In this document: piece after piece, positions 44,751 to 52,949 of the stretch
Layout of the letters: every line of letters begins with the position of its first letter
Numbering within the stretch: the stretch's first letter is position 1
Source of the DNA: Proteiniphilum propionicum
Lineage (GTDB): Bacteria; Bacteroidota; Bacteroidia; Bacteroidales; Dysgonomonadaceae
DNA length: 64,000 nucleotides
Direction: 5' to 3'
NCBI RefSeq assembly: GCF_022267555.1
Contig: NZ_CP073586.1
Span: forward strand, 620,001-684,000
Translations under genes and position numbers: made by a program
Notes under the pieces: generated by a model
What the model was told of the DNA's origin: nothing
What the model saw: only the letters and a program-made list of their open reading frames with translations
Database searches by the model: none

Positions 44751-45275
44751 TTACAATTTAATCAACTCCCATTCGGAAGAGTGATCGTTTACGAGGATAT
44801 GGAGCGTGTAAGTGCCTGGTGGAACCTCCTCCAGTTCCACGCGTGTTTTCCTGTCAGATAGAATATCTCCGGTTAATAGATCGTCATTCTTGTCTGAAAG
44901 GGTGTATGTTCCCTCTAATAAGGAATCGTGGCTACTTACTTGGATTGTAAGACCGGGCTTTTCGCGCTCGACATGGATGGAAAGTTCTCTTCCGTGGATG
45001 TTCTCCACGTAAAAGCGGGATGAGTCATGCTGCTCCCCGCCAGAGGGATGATAGGCACCCACTACAATAGTCCGGCTGATGCGGTTACCCGCGGCATCGT
45101 AAGCATAAGAAAGCTGTTGCGACCAGCCTGTAAGGGAGAACAGCAAAACAAAAAATAGGAGAATAGTTTTCTTCTTGTTGTCAAGTTTTGTCACGGTACC
45201 ACGGAAACCCGTAATTGCATGGAAGGACTTCATCCGCCCCCATGGTAAGACCCCGGGAAAAATGTTTGGCTTCAT
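44751..45275 (-). CDS. Small exported protein with YD motif and DUF3244/sorting-like C-terminus
   Basis: This 174-residue protein has a hydrophobic export signal (KKKTILLFFVLLFSLTGWSQ), an RHS-like YD motif straight after it (LSYAYDAAGNRISRTIVVGA), and a C-terminal beta domain (TRVELEEVPPGTYTLHILVN then a final hydrophobic strand). The C-terminal domain resembles DUF3244 or type IX-like tail domains. It is first in the central operon, 32 nt from promoter copy 2, and is followed by the RHS gene after 28 nt. The 5' spacing supports the ATG at 45275, though ATG at 45233 is also possible. It could be a companion or anchor of the RHS protein. Confidence 0.75.
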   Translation of the reverse strand: MKPNIFPGVLPWGRMKSFHAITGFRGTVTKLDNKKKTILLFFVLLFSLTGWSQQLSYAYDAAGNRISRTIVVGAYHPSGGEQHDSSRFYVENIHGRELSIHVEREKPGLTIQVSSHDSLLEGTYTLSDKNDDLLTGDILSDRKTRVELEEVPPGTYTLHILVNDHSSEWELIKL

Positions 45276-45306
45276 AGCTGTTTATTTTTGACTGATGGAT
45301 TATGGG

Positions 45307-45415
45307 GTCAAAATAAACTGTTTTTCTAAAACATGTCAATAGGTGCAGAGAAATCTCACCTGTTTTTGACGGTTAACATGCAATAAATAAGATGTTTGAA
45401 AAAATAATTCTCACC
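45307..45415 (-). promoter_or_regulatory. 109-nt repeated promoter element, copy 2
   Basis: It differs from copy 1 at only a few positions and has GGTGAGA boxes at 45354-45360 and 45409-45415 (55 bp apart), TTGACA and TATTTTG. It ends 32 nt before the ATG of the YD-motif protein and lies between that gene and the end of the TPR regulator gene. Confidence 0.85.
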
Positions 45416-45434
45416 TGGTTAATGGATCAGAAAA

Positions 45435-47156
45435 TCAAAAAAGTGACATGATCTGTTCAAAATTATTGATCGATGAAGCATTTTCTTTCAGTTTTTTCTT
45501 TAAATAAGTTTTTCTTGATTTCAGGTTAACCAGGTTTATATTTAAAAATGCGGCTATCTGGGAATTTTCAAGTTTCATCGCGAGCATGGCCAACAGAAGA
45601 TGATCTCCTTCATTCAGGAAATTCTGTTCAGATGAAAGCTCTATCAAATTATTAGATATTTGCGATAAGAACAGCTGATTTGAGAGGTCATTAAATTGCT
45701 CTTTCCCCTGTTCTATCATTTTTTTAAAATCATCGGCCAGCTCATTCTTATTTCTTCGACCACCTCTGATTTTCATTTCAAATAAACTCATTAGTTGCTT
45801 ATTTTCTGAATATTGGGTTAAATATAAACTGAATATCTTAATTCTGTGGCTTTGCTCTGTTGCTTTGTTTTGCAACAACAAGGCCTGAGATTCTATTGCC
45901 AGTTTCTCTGCTTGGAGTATGTCATTTTTTAATTTAGCCATTCTTTTGCGTTTTGAATAAACGAACAAGACGAAGGATAAAATGAGTATCAACAGAAACA
46001 ACAGAAGTAAAAGAATTTTTGCTTTTGATTCTGCTTTCAATGCTTTGTTTTCGGCTTCGGTAAGGTTATAAAGCTTTTCCAGTTCTAAAATTCTTTTGTC
46101 AACCCGCTCATCCACCGATTTTTGGTAGCTTTCAAACATTTTTTTCCTGTATTCTTCTGCCATTTTATAGTCATCCCGTAGCAAGGCGATATCCGCAATG
46201 TTCTGGTATAACAGATAATTTGATCTATACGTTGAATCTTTGTTTTGTTGAATTGCCTGTAAACCGTAATACATGGCACTATCTACCTGATTCAGACTCT
46301 TGTACTTGGTGGAAATTGAAAAAAAGGTATGAGATTCATCCACCTTATAAAGAACGAAAGGGAGTAGATGGGACATTTGCATTTCGAGTTGTAAAGAAAG
46401 ATTATCATTGCCCTGGATAAGGTAATAGGTAGATTGCATGTTCAACAAATTGTATTCTTCCTGCCGGGAAATATTTTCAATGGCCAAAAGCTTGTCTAAA
46501 TACATTTTTCCTGCCAGCGTATCCTCCCGCTTCATTTCATTCCAGAAAAGGGCTGTGTATGCATCAAAAATATGTGTTTTGTTATTCTCCAACTCCGCAA
46601 AACGGAGACTTTCCAGGTAATAATGATTTGCCTCTATAGGGTTATTATGACTGTAATGCATATCACCCAAATGATAATGGATCAAGTATCCTGCAGAAAA
46701 ATTATTGACTTTTGATTCATTGAAAAGCTTTTCAGCCTCCTTTAACGGTTTGTAAGTCATGGTGTCAATATGCCCCATCCGAATACCCACTATACTACGA
46801 TAAATTAGTGAGCGGATATGGTCTATTGATCCTGGTTGGCTTTTCCAATAGTACTGCTCAGTTTCGGTAATCAATGAATCAGAACTGAATTCTGTATATG
46901 TTTTATCATCGACAATGGTTTTTAAAAGCCCATAATAAGCGCTATTAGCTTGGGATAATTTCTCAGGTTCAATCGCCTGGAGGCTGTCGAGAACCATGTC
47001 TGGGTGACGTTCCAGCAGAGCGTCCCATTGTTGCAGTCGGGCATAGGTAAGTTTCTCCTGTTTCCTGTCGCATCCGATAAACAGCAGAAACAGAGACACG
47101 ACTACTATCGTAATCCGACGTCCGAAGTCGGACTTGGTTATTGTTGAAAGTTTCAT
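45435..47156 (-). CDS. TPR membrane protein with C-terminal LuxR-like helix-turn-helix
   Basis: This 573-residue protein has a lipoprotein-like N-terminus (VVVSLFLLFIGCDRKQE), TPR repeats at about residues 40-370 (AEKLFNESKVNNFSAGYLIH; IEANHYYLESLRFAELENNK; DSAMYYGLQAIQQNKDST), a membrane segment (ILLLLLFLLILILSFVLFVY, about 385-404), a coiled coil and a terminal HTH-like region (LENSQIAAFLNINLVNLKSR then KTYLKKKLKE). Bacteroidota use such TPR-membrane-HTH proteins as one-component regulators. It is the last gene of the right-hand operon and directly precedes promoter copy 2, so it is the best candidate to bind the GGTGAGA boxes. Confidence 0.8.
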   Translation of the reverse strand: MKLSTITKSDFGRRITIVVVSLFLLFIGCDRKQEKLTYARLQQWDALLERHPDMVLDSLQAIEPEKLSQANSAYYGLLKTIVDDKTYTEFSSDSLITETEQYYWKSQPGSIDHIRSLIYRSIVGIRMGHIDTMTYKPLKEAEKLFNESKVNNFSAGYLIHYHLGDMHYSHNNPIEANHYYLESLRFAELENNKTHIFDAYTALFWNEMKREDTLAGKMYLDKLLAIENISRQEEYNLLNMQSTYYLIQGNDNLSLQLEMQMSHLLPFVLYKVDESHTFFSISTKYKSLNQVDSAMYYGLQAIQQNKDSTYRSNYLLYQNIADIALLRDDYKMAEEYRKKMFESYQKSVDERVDKRILELEKLYNLTEAENKALKAESKAKILLLLLFLLILILSFVLFVYSKRKRMAKLKNDILQAEKLAIESQALLLQNKATEQSHRIKIFSLYLTQYSENKQLMSLFEMKIRGGRRNKNELADDFKKMIEQGKEQFNDLSNQLFLSQISNNLIELSSEQNFLNEGDHLLLAMLAMKLENSQIAAFLNINLVNLKSRKTYLKKKLKENASSINNFEQIMSLF

Positions 47157-47309
47157 GTATCGCAGAAGAAGAATAGAAGACCTCTAAGATACAAAAGTAA
47201 GGAAATAAATGAACAATAAAGTTAAAAAAAGACCTCTGCCTTGTTAAAGATGTAATTTTATATATTTTTCTTTGGGGAGTTTAAGAGAAAAGGGACTGAA
47301 TTTAACTTG

Positions 47310-48380
47310 TCATTGTATGGTCTGCCCAAGTTTAAACATAGGGAGGTACATGGCGATGAGAATAAATGCTACAACAATACCGATACCCAAAATCAGTAAA
47401 GGTTCCAGTACATTACCCAGTTGTTTTAATTTGCACTCAAGCTCAGTCGTAATATCTGCAGCTTGCTGGTGCAGCATTTTATCAAGCGTATTGGTTTCTT
47501 CTCCCACTTTCATTAAAGCGATCAGTTTCTTGCTGTAGATTTTTTCATACTTTCCCAGGTTCTGAGCAAATGAACCCCCTTCAATTATATTTTTGGATAT
47601 TTCCCCAAACGATATGCTGAAAGGGTAAAAGCGAATGATATCCCCGAGCATCTGCAACGATCTCAATAATGGAATGTTCGCACTGATAAGCAAGTGCATA
47701 AGCTGGCAGAACTGCGATTGATAATATAATTTTAAAAGCTCACCGGCAAAAGGAAAACTGAGTTGTACTTCAGCGGTAGCCTGTAGGTACTTTTCGCTTT
47801 TTCCATAAAAGTGTTTGATAAACAAAAGCAACGACACAAGAATTGTTATAACAATAAAAATTACCGGTGCGATGCCGGATAACTTAATAATAAAATAAGT
47901 TACCCCTGGCAATTCACCTCCCATTCGTGCATATACCTGTTGGAACATAGGCACAACGACCAGAATCATGAACGTAAGTACTAGCACTGCCACGATCAAG
48001 ATAATAAGTGGATAGCTGAGTGCTCCCGTAAGTATTCTGCGTTGTTCATTTTTTTTGTGGTAATAGGTGTTTAAAAACTCTAAAGACTGATCGAGTTTAC
48101 CCGTTTCTTCTCCAATCCTGATCACTCCGCAATCCAGATCGGAAAAATTACCGTTTTTCTTTAGTGCAACCCAAAGTTCATCACCAGAGATAATATCTTG
48201 ATAAACAACCTTTAATATTTTGGATTCATCCTCACTGCCATTTTCGATAAGCAGCTCGAATGAACGGCTAAAGCTCAGTCCCGATTTCAGTAAGGAGGTG
48301 AGCTGTGAGAAAAACAGATACTTTTTCTTATCCGTAAATCGATGTAATTTAACTGGGATCTTCATATCTTTCCGTAACAT
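47310..48380 (-). CDS. GspF/PilC inner-membrane platform protein
   Basis: This 356-residue protein has two GspF domains, each with hydrophobic helices (LFFSQLTSLLKSGLSFSRSF; VIRIGEETGKLDQSLEFLNT; ALSYPLIILIVAVLVLTFMI; then FCQLMHLLISANIPLLRSLQ; LIALMKVGEETNTLDKMLHQ; LGNVLEPLLILGIGIVVAFI). It anchors the ATPase and pilin assembly in the inner membrane. ATG at 48380 overlaps the upstream pseudopilin gene by 32 nt; ATG at 48365 would reduce this to 17 nt. Its separation by 13 kb from gspE on another operon is unusual. Confidence 0.95.
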   Translation of the reverse strand: MLRKDMKIPVKLHRFTDKKKYLFFSQLTSLLKSGLSFSRSFELLIENGSEDESKILKVVYQDIISGDELWVALKKNGNFSDLDCGVIRIGEETGKLDQSLEFLNTYYHKKNEQRRILTGALSYPLIILIVAVLVLTFMILVVVPMFQQVYARMGGELPGVTYFIIKLSGIAPVIFIVITILVSLLLFIKHFYGKSEKYLQATAEVQLSFPFAGELLKLYYQSQFCQLMHLLISANIPLLRSLQMLGDIIRFYPFSISFGEISKNIIEGGSFAQNLGKYEKIYSKKLIALMKVGEETNTLDKMLHQQAADITTELECKLKQLGNVLEPLLILGIGIVVAFILIAMYLPMFKLGQTIQ

Positions 48381-48867
48381 TTAAATAAGCGTAACGGCTG
48401 GAGGGCAGCCCATATTCCAGCCACACCGAGTCGCCTGTATTTACGATACAATGAATCAATAAAGAATCTACATGATTGATACGATTCAACGATGGTATGA
48501 TGCGGTAATTTAAATAGCCGCTAAATAAAGTATCCGTAACTCCCCGCGATTGAAGCATAAAAAACGATTCGCCTATGGTTACAGCGTCGGATCCAATTCC
48601 CTGCCCGTAAAAAAGAAACTGGTTATTCCGTTCAACCACACTATCTGCATTTTCCATCAAGTATTCCAAAACCTCGTGGCTATAGAGCATGGCCTGGACG
48701 GAGGAAATACGTTTATTTACGGTAAGACTGAATTTCTTAATCATATCGACTCCATCGAAAACCAATGTGAAAATGATGCCGGAAATGATCATGGTCAGTA
48801 AAAGCTCTACCAGCGTACTTGCTTTTAACTGCTTGTGTGTAATATACCTCTTTTTTCCCATACTCAT
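48349..48867 (-). CDS. Minor pseudopilin (GspJ-like)
   Basis: This 172-residue prepilin has a basic leader (MSMGKKRYITHKQLKA), cleavage site A|STLVE with Glu at +5, and a hydrophobic helix (LVELLLTMIISGIIFTLVF). The soluble domain has a GspJ/PilW-like pattern (QFLFYGQGIGSDAVTIGESF, SVWLEYGLPSSRYAYLN). It would be part of the pseudopilus tip. The ATG overlaps the neighbouring prepilin gene by 4 nt. The label J is by size and order, not by strong similarity. Confidence 0.8.
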   Translation of the reverse strand: MSMGKKRYITHKQLKASTLVELLLTMIISGIIFTLVFDGVDMIKKFSLTVNKRISSVQAMLYSHEVLEYLMENADSVVERNNQFLFYGQGIGSDAVTIGESFFMLQSRGVTDTLFSGYLNYRIIPSLNRINHVDSLLIHCIVNTGDSVWLEYGLPSSRYAYLNVTERYEDPS

Positions 48868-49220
48868 TCCTGGTTCACGTGGAGGAAATAATACCCTGTT
48901 GATTGTCCACCCTCTATTTTAGAAGATATATGAATTAAAAGAATATCTCCTTTATAGGGAAAGATAGAAACTTTAATCTTACCCCACGGGAAAGAATAGT
49001 ATCGTTCCTTCGTGTTCTTGTAAACACCTTCTTTTTCAATCAATTGACGGCATTTTTTCAGGTCGTTCTCGATAACGAGATGATTTGGTTGTCTGTTTTC
49101 ATATACCAGCAGATTGGTCATCGAGTGCATGGCGATAATAAAGAGGATCATAAATATGACTGAAGAGACAATGGTTTCCAGTAAAGAGGTAGCAATTAGT
49201 TTTTGCGTCAGTTGTTTCAT
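48864..49220 (-). CDS. Minor pseudopilin (GspI/H-like)
   Basis: This 118-residue prepilin has leader MKQLTQKLIA, cleavage site A|TSLLE with Glu at +5, and the helix TIVSSVIFMILFIIAMHSM. The small soluble part is FPWGKIKVSIFPYKGDILLI ... STGYYFLHVNQE. I chose ATG at 49220 because it gives a proper leader; the frame upstream to 49301 does not. It starts 10 nt after the GspC-like gene stop. Size matches GspI or GspH. Confidence 0.78.
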   Translation of the reverse strand: MKQLTQKLIATSLLETIVSSVIFMILFIIAMHSMTNLLVYENRQPNHLVIENDLKKCRQLIEKEGVYKNTKERYYSFPWGKIKVSIFPYKGDILLIHISSKIEGGQSTGYYFLHVNQE

Positions 49221-49230
49221 AACGACAAGT

Positions 49231-49710
49231 TTATTCCGCAAATAGTTCCATATCCAGTCCCTGTCGGCGTACCACCAGCTTGTCGGCGGTAATATGCACA
49301 ATATAAAAATCCCCGATTTTCTCTCTTGTACGTGCCATCATTGTTTCTCCCTCAAAGTCCAATAACCCGTAGGTTATCTTACCCGCTTTCAATATGCCTT
49401 TGAATTTAAAAGCAGGGCCCTGCACCACATCGGGTTCCGCTGGTAAAAAGTTGGTTGCCTGATTGTCTTGATCAACTTTGGGCTCTTCGCCGGTTTGTAA
49501 TAAGTTTCTCGATGGCTTTTTCAGGAAAGGGTCATCGTAGTTTAATAACAATACTGCGCTATCGGGTTTGTTTACGAAAGTACGTGGTTGACTCTTTTCT
49601 ATCGGAGCATCCTCCTTCCTGATAGCTTTTGAGACTCTCCGCGCAATGCTTCCCCAGATTATTATGGATGCCATGAGTAATAAGGAGGTCGTGATCTTCT
49701 TATTTTTCAT
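49231..49710 (-). CDS. GspC/PilP-like periplasmic linker protein
   Basis: This protein of about 159 residues has an N-terminal membrane anchor (ITTSLLLMASIIIWGSIARR), a Pro- and acid-rich linker (DDPFLKKPSRNLLQTGEEPK) and a C-terminal domain with the HR/PilP pattern (FKFKGILKAGKITYGLLDFE ... REKIGDFYIVHITADKLVVR). In T2SS, GspC ties the inner-membrane platform to the secretin. ATG at 49710 (MKNKK) or 49725 are possible. It lies between prepilin genes in the right-hand operon. Confidence 0.75.
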   Translation of the reverse strand: MKNKKITTSLLLMASIIIWGSIARRVSKAIRKEDAPIEKSQPRTFVNKPDSAVLLLNYDDPFLKKPSRNLLQTGEEPKVDQDNQATNFLPAEPDVVQGPAFKFKGILKAGKITYGLLDFEGETMMARTREKIGDFYIVHITADKLVVRRQGLDMELFAE

Positions 49711-49750
49711 TATTTCCCGTCTCATAAGCCAGCTATTTATAAATAAAAGT

Positions 49751-50977
49751 TTAATAAACCGATTTTATTTCCTTCCGCGTATATTCACCCGATAGAAAAA
49801 TTGGATAAGCAATATTGTCATTACGCAATATACGGGTGTTGTACAATGCGCCAGCATATACATTCTGATTGGATGTGAAAAAGCAATCCTTAAGATATAC
49901 AGCACCCGAGATTTCACCACGAATATTGGTGGTTCCATCCACATATAAAAGTCCTCTGAGCAGTGATTTTTCTGATTGCCGGTAAGCAGGAAACAGCAAT
50001 TCCTCATCCCTTATCTTACCCTTGATGATCACGTAACCATTGATTTCACTGTTCTCGGAAAGTGACACATAAGGACGGTCAATTTCCGCATCCACAAATA
50101 TGCCGGAAGGGTACTGAAGCGTTACATTCTCATAAATCAGCACCGTATCACTGCAAAAGATCTGAATGCTTCCTGTAAATCCTTCTTCAATCGTAACTTT
50201 TCGGGCACATATAATCACCTCGTTGATTTTCGATGAAGCGGAGATTTTTAATTCCTCTGCAAATAAGACTGCATTCCCCCGAAGTAAGATATCATCCTTG
50301 TTCTCTGTTAGTTTAAAGAAACTTGTCGGCATCTGAAAACCATAATAAGTATTGGTTGTTGCCGGTAAATCAACCGCTATACAACGACTTCCTTTCAGAT
50401 TTTCCGGAAAGGACAAACAGTTTGAATCAATGGGTGGTAACTCCGCATCGGCAATAGCAAGTAGTGAATATGGAATTTCTTCACCTCCATAATACTCACC
50501 ATCGATCTCAGTATAATTGATACCGTTAAGCGGAATAAAAATTTTACCCCTGAGCTCAGTTTCACCGGACAGGGACAACGCCCTGTTCCGGTCACACAAC
50601 CAAAGGGCAGCCCTATGATTGCATTCCTGTTTTTTACCCAATAACCTTGTAGATGAAAAACTACCATTGTGGGAAGAAACGCTGACAACCTCGTAAAATC
50701 CCCATTGCTTTGTAAGGAAATTTATGATGGAAGTACTGTCTGCTTCGTATAAGCGGTAGTCTTTTTCTTCATTATGATTTCTTAAAAAAGTACTGTCGTT
50801 GCAATATAAGACAATGCCTGAATTCAGGTTCTCCTGTTGTTGTTTTTTGTAATGATAGGAAGAATAATGGAAGAAATTCATCTCCCACAAAGAATACACA
50901 AAAAGCACAACAAGAATTATTAATACAGAGATTACCAATACCATCGGTAAAGTGACAGCCTTGAGCCTCGTTTTCAT
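49751..50977 (-). CDS. GspK/PilX-like prepilin-type protein with beta-helix-like body
   Basis: This 408-residue protein has a prepilin-like N-terminus (MKTRLKA|VTLPM, helix VLVISVLIILVVLFVYSLW) with Met instead of Glu at +5, as expected for a GspK-type tip subunit that lacks E5. The body is unusual: after about residue 220 it consists of regularly spaced beta segments (LRGNAVLFAEELKISASS; INEVIICARKVTIEEGFTGS; SGIFVDAEIDRPYVSLSENS; EINGYVIIKGKI) like a right-handed beta-helix or bactofilin-type fold. True GspK has helical insertions instead. It may cap the pseudopilus with a novel tip domain. Confidence 0.7.
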   Translation of the reverse strand: MKTRLKAVTLPMVLVISVLIILVVLFVYSLWEMNFFHYSSYHYKKQQQENLNSGIVLYCNDSTFLRNHNEEKDYRLYEADSTSIINFLTKQWGFYEVVSVSSHNGSFSSTRLLGKKQECNHRAALWLCDRNRALSLSGETELRGKIFIPLNGINYTEIDGEYYGGEEIPYSLLAIADAELPPIDSNCLSFPENLKGSRCIAVDLPATTNTYYGFQMPTSFFKLTENKDDILLRGNAVLFAEELKISASSKINEVIICARKVTIEEGFTGSIQIFCSDTVLIYENVTLQYPSGIFVDAEIDRPYVSLSENSEINGYVIIKGKIRDEELLFPAYRQSEKSLLRGLLYVDGTTNIRGEISGAVYLKDCFFTSNQNVYAGALYNTRILRNDNIAYPIFLSGEYTRKEIKSVY

Positions 50978-51048
50978 ATTCAGCCTTTTTTTAATTCATG
51001 TATGGTTACATTAGCAACTAGGGTTATCATCCAATGAAAAAGAGGATT

Positions 51049-51423
51049 TTATTTCTCAAAATAACCTTCATAAACCCCGTTCTCCAGCGTAATACGCAGA
51101 TAGTAATTTCCATTTGGAAGGGTGGAAGTATCCAGCATGACAAGTCCATACTCGTTTACCTGAGCTATTTGTTGAAGCCCTCCACCTGTTCCTTCTACGC
51201 TTACCCATACGGTACCACTGTAGTATTTAATTTCCACCGTAATCCAGCCTTCGTTGTTCCTATATGCGAATACTTCGGTGGCTGTAGCCGATCGCGTGCC
51301 TCCTGAACGTTTGATGAGATCAATCGTTTCATTGACCCCGCTCAAGCTATTGTTGGAACCGGTAAATGCGGATAAAAGAATCATCAATCCCAAAGTTGAA
51401 AGAATAAGAATAGTTTGTTTCAT
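51049..51423 (-). CDS. DUF3244-domain exported protein
   Basis: This 124-residue protein has a signal peptide (QTILILSTLGLMILLSAFTG) and an Ig-like C-terminal domain ending LPNGNYYLRITLENGVYEGY, typical of DUF3244 and similar to tail domains of Bacteroidota surface proteins. It is the first gene of the right-hand operon, 32 nt from promoter copy 3, ahead of the pseudopilus genes. Its place parallels the small DUF3244-like protein heading the central operon, so both may be abundant secreted substrates or accessory factors. Confidence 0.75.
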   Translation of the reverse strand: MKQTILILSTLGLMILLSAFTGSNNSLSGVNETIDLIKRSGGTRSATATEVFAYRNNEGWITVEIKYYSGTVWVSVEGTGGGLQQIAQVNEYGLVMLDTSTLPNGNYYLRITLENGVYEGYFEK

Positions 51424-51454
51424 AGATGTGTTTTTTTATGATTATTGATCATGG

Positions 51455-51563
51455 GTCAAAATAAGCTGTTTTTTGAATAGATGTCAATAGACGCGAGAAA
51501 ATCTCACCTTGTTTTTAGTGTTAGTGCATTGATAACGTTGTTGTTGTAAAAATAAATCTCACC
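51455..51563 (-). promoter_or_regulatory. 109-nt repeated promoter element, copy 3
   Basis: This is the more diverged copy. GGTGAGATTTATTTT and the second GGTGAGATTTTCTC are again 55 bp apart (boxes at 51502-51508 and 51557-51563), with TTGACA, an 18-nt spacer and TATTTTGAC kept. Sequence between the boxes is largely different, so the boxes and the spacing appear selected. Confidence 0.85.
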
Positions 51564-51782
51564 TGAAAAATCGATAATTTTTATTGAATGAATGCTTTTT
51601 TCTTCTGTTTTTTCTCTTCGTCTCTGTTTTGCGAGTCGACTTTTTTAGGGAAAGGCAATCCGTCAAGAGGTATTATGGTTCACCTGATACACTATTCCAT
51701 CAGTATCACCCGGTTTTTGCCCTTATGGTCTTTTAGGTAGTAACGATAGGTGGTAAGCATTCGGTGATCCCCGTATTTGATT
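51564..51782. other. Intergenic remnant
   Basis: No intact gene. On the minus strand 51700-51780 encodes an open piece (RIKYGDHRMLTTYRYYLKDH then KGKNRVILME) without start, probably a fragment of an unknown gene cut by the neighbouring IS4 copy. Confidence 0.4.
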
Positions 51783-52850
51783 CTATGATTTCTTGTTTTC
51801 TGAAAGTAGACTTTCAAAAACCTCCAAAACATTCGGAGTCGATGTGGAGTTTTTAGGAGTTTCTTTTGGAGTAGTTACCCGGGAGTATATCTGGATACGG
51901 ACTGCATTCTCAGTTACACCCCAGAATTTTTGGATATTGAGATGCTGTTTCATCCATTTGAAAAACAGCTCAATCTGCCATCTGTTCTTGTAAAGAAGTG
52001 CAACTTGCAATGCGTCAAGGCTAAAAACGTTAGTAAGAAATGTAAACTCTCGGTCTTGATCTTCGCCGTAGAAGACAATTTTTCGCAAGGGTTTCGGGTA
52101 ATGCTTTTCGCTCATATATCCGGTGAATATCACCACACAATCTGAGCGAACGTTTTTAGACATCCTTCTTTTCCATCTTACAGCCTTGCATTGCAGATTG
52201 TTCTTGGCTCTCACCATAAACATTGATCGAATCTCGTTGATCTTAAACAAGCGTTTGAAGTCATTGTAGCCACGGTCGAAGACATAGAAGGAGCCGGGTT
52301 CATAGGGAATGACATCCATAGCATTTACATCATTGACTGCTGCGGAAGTGATATGGAAAAACGTTGGGATTTGAGTTTCCAGATCAAACAGGGTATGGAT
52401 TTTAACTCCTCCCTTGGTCTTTCTAAAACGAGCCCATTGATAAATGATCAAACATAGGTCAATGGTGGTAGAATCAAAGGCATAGACTTTTCCTCCCAGC
52501 TTGAAGATATTGTCCATACGTCTTGATTGGGCTTTGCCAACCATGTAGTATGCAAATTCTTCAAAGATCCGATAGTCACGATTGGTATTTGCTTTGGATA
52601 GATTGCTTAGTTTGACATCACTGCCAAACCCGAGATGATAGCCTTTTCCCCGATGTGCACCAATAGCCATTGCCAGCTCCCTTAGGCTTTTTCTATTGCA
52701 GAGTTGGCCGAACATGAGAACAAGCAGTTGATTCCAGCAGGTGAAAGACTTGATATAGCGGTTTCCTTGGCACTTATCCACGATATGCCTGAACTTGTCG
52801 GCATTTAGGAACTCGACTAATTGGGCAAAAACGAACTTCTCTTTATGCAT
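51783..52850 (-). CDS. IS4-family transposase with abnormal C-terminus
   Basis: This 355-residue transposase has the N-terminal DUF4372-type region (KFVFAQLVEFLNADKFRHIV), catalytic Asp residues in VYAFDSTTIDL and SFYVFDRGYNDF, and the IS4 Y-R-E-K signature YKNRWQIELFFKWMK. After NAVRIQIYS the usual ending (AIIAYCMVAIVE ... LLDKTPV, as at 53012) is replaced by RVTTPKETPKNSTSTPNVLE and a short tail. A frameshift or deletion near 51880 is likely, so activity is doubtful. Its ends could not be fixed. Confidence 0.85.
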   Translation of the reverse strand: MHKEKFVFAQLVEFLNADKFRHIVDKCQGNRYIKSFTCWNQLLVLMFGQLCNRKSLRELAMAIGAHRGKGYHLGFGSDVKLSNLSKANTNRDYRIFEEFAYYMVGKAQSRRMDNIFKLGGKVYAFDSTTIDLCLIIYQWARFRKTKGGVKIHTLFDLETQIPTFFHITSAAVNDVNAMDVIPYEPGSFYVFDRGYNDFKRLFKINEIRSMFMVRAKNNLQCKAVRWKRRMSKNVRSDCVVIFTGYMSEKHYPKPLRKIVFYGEDQDREFTFLTNVFSLDALQVALLYKNRWQIELFFKWMKQHLNIQKFWGVTENAVRIQIYSRVTTPKETPKNSTSTPNVLEVFESLLSENKKS

Positions 52851-52949
52851 AATGTATTGTATATCAATACAAAGATAAATTGAAATCGTCGCATCCCAAA
52901 AGACGCTACAACTATCTAATATTCAATAATTTCAAAGAGCTTTTGCGAA

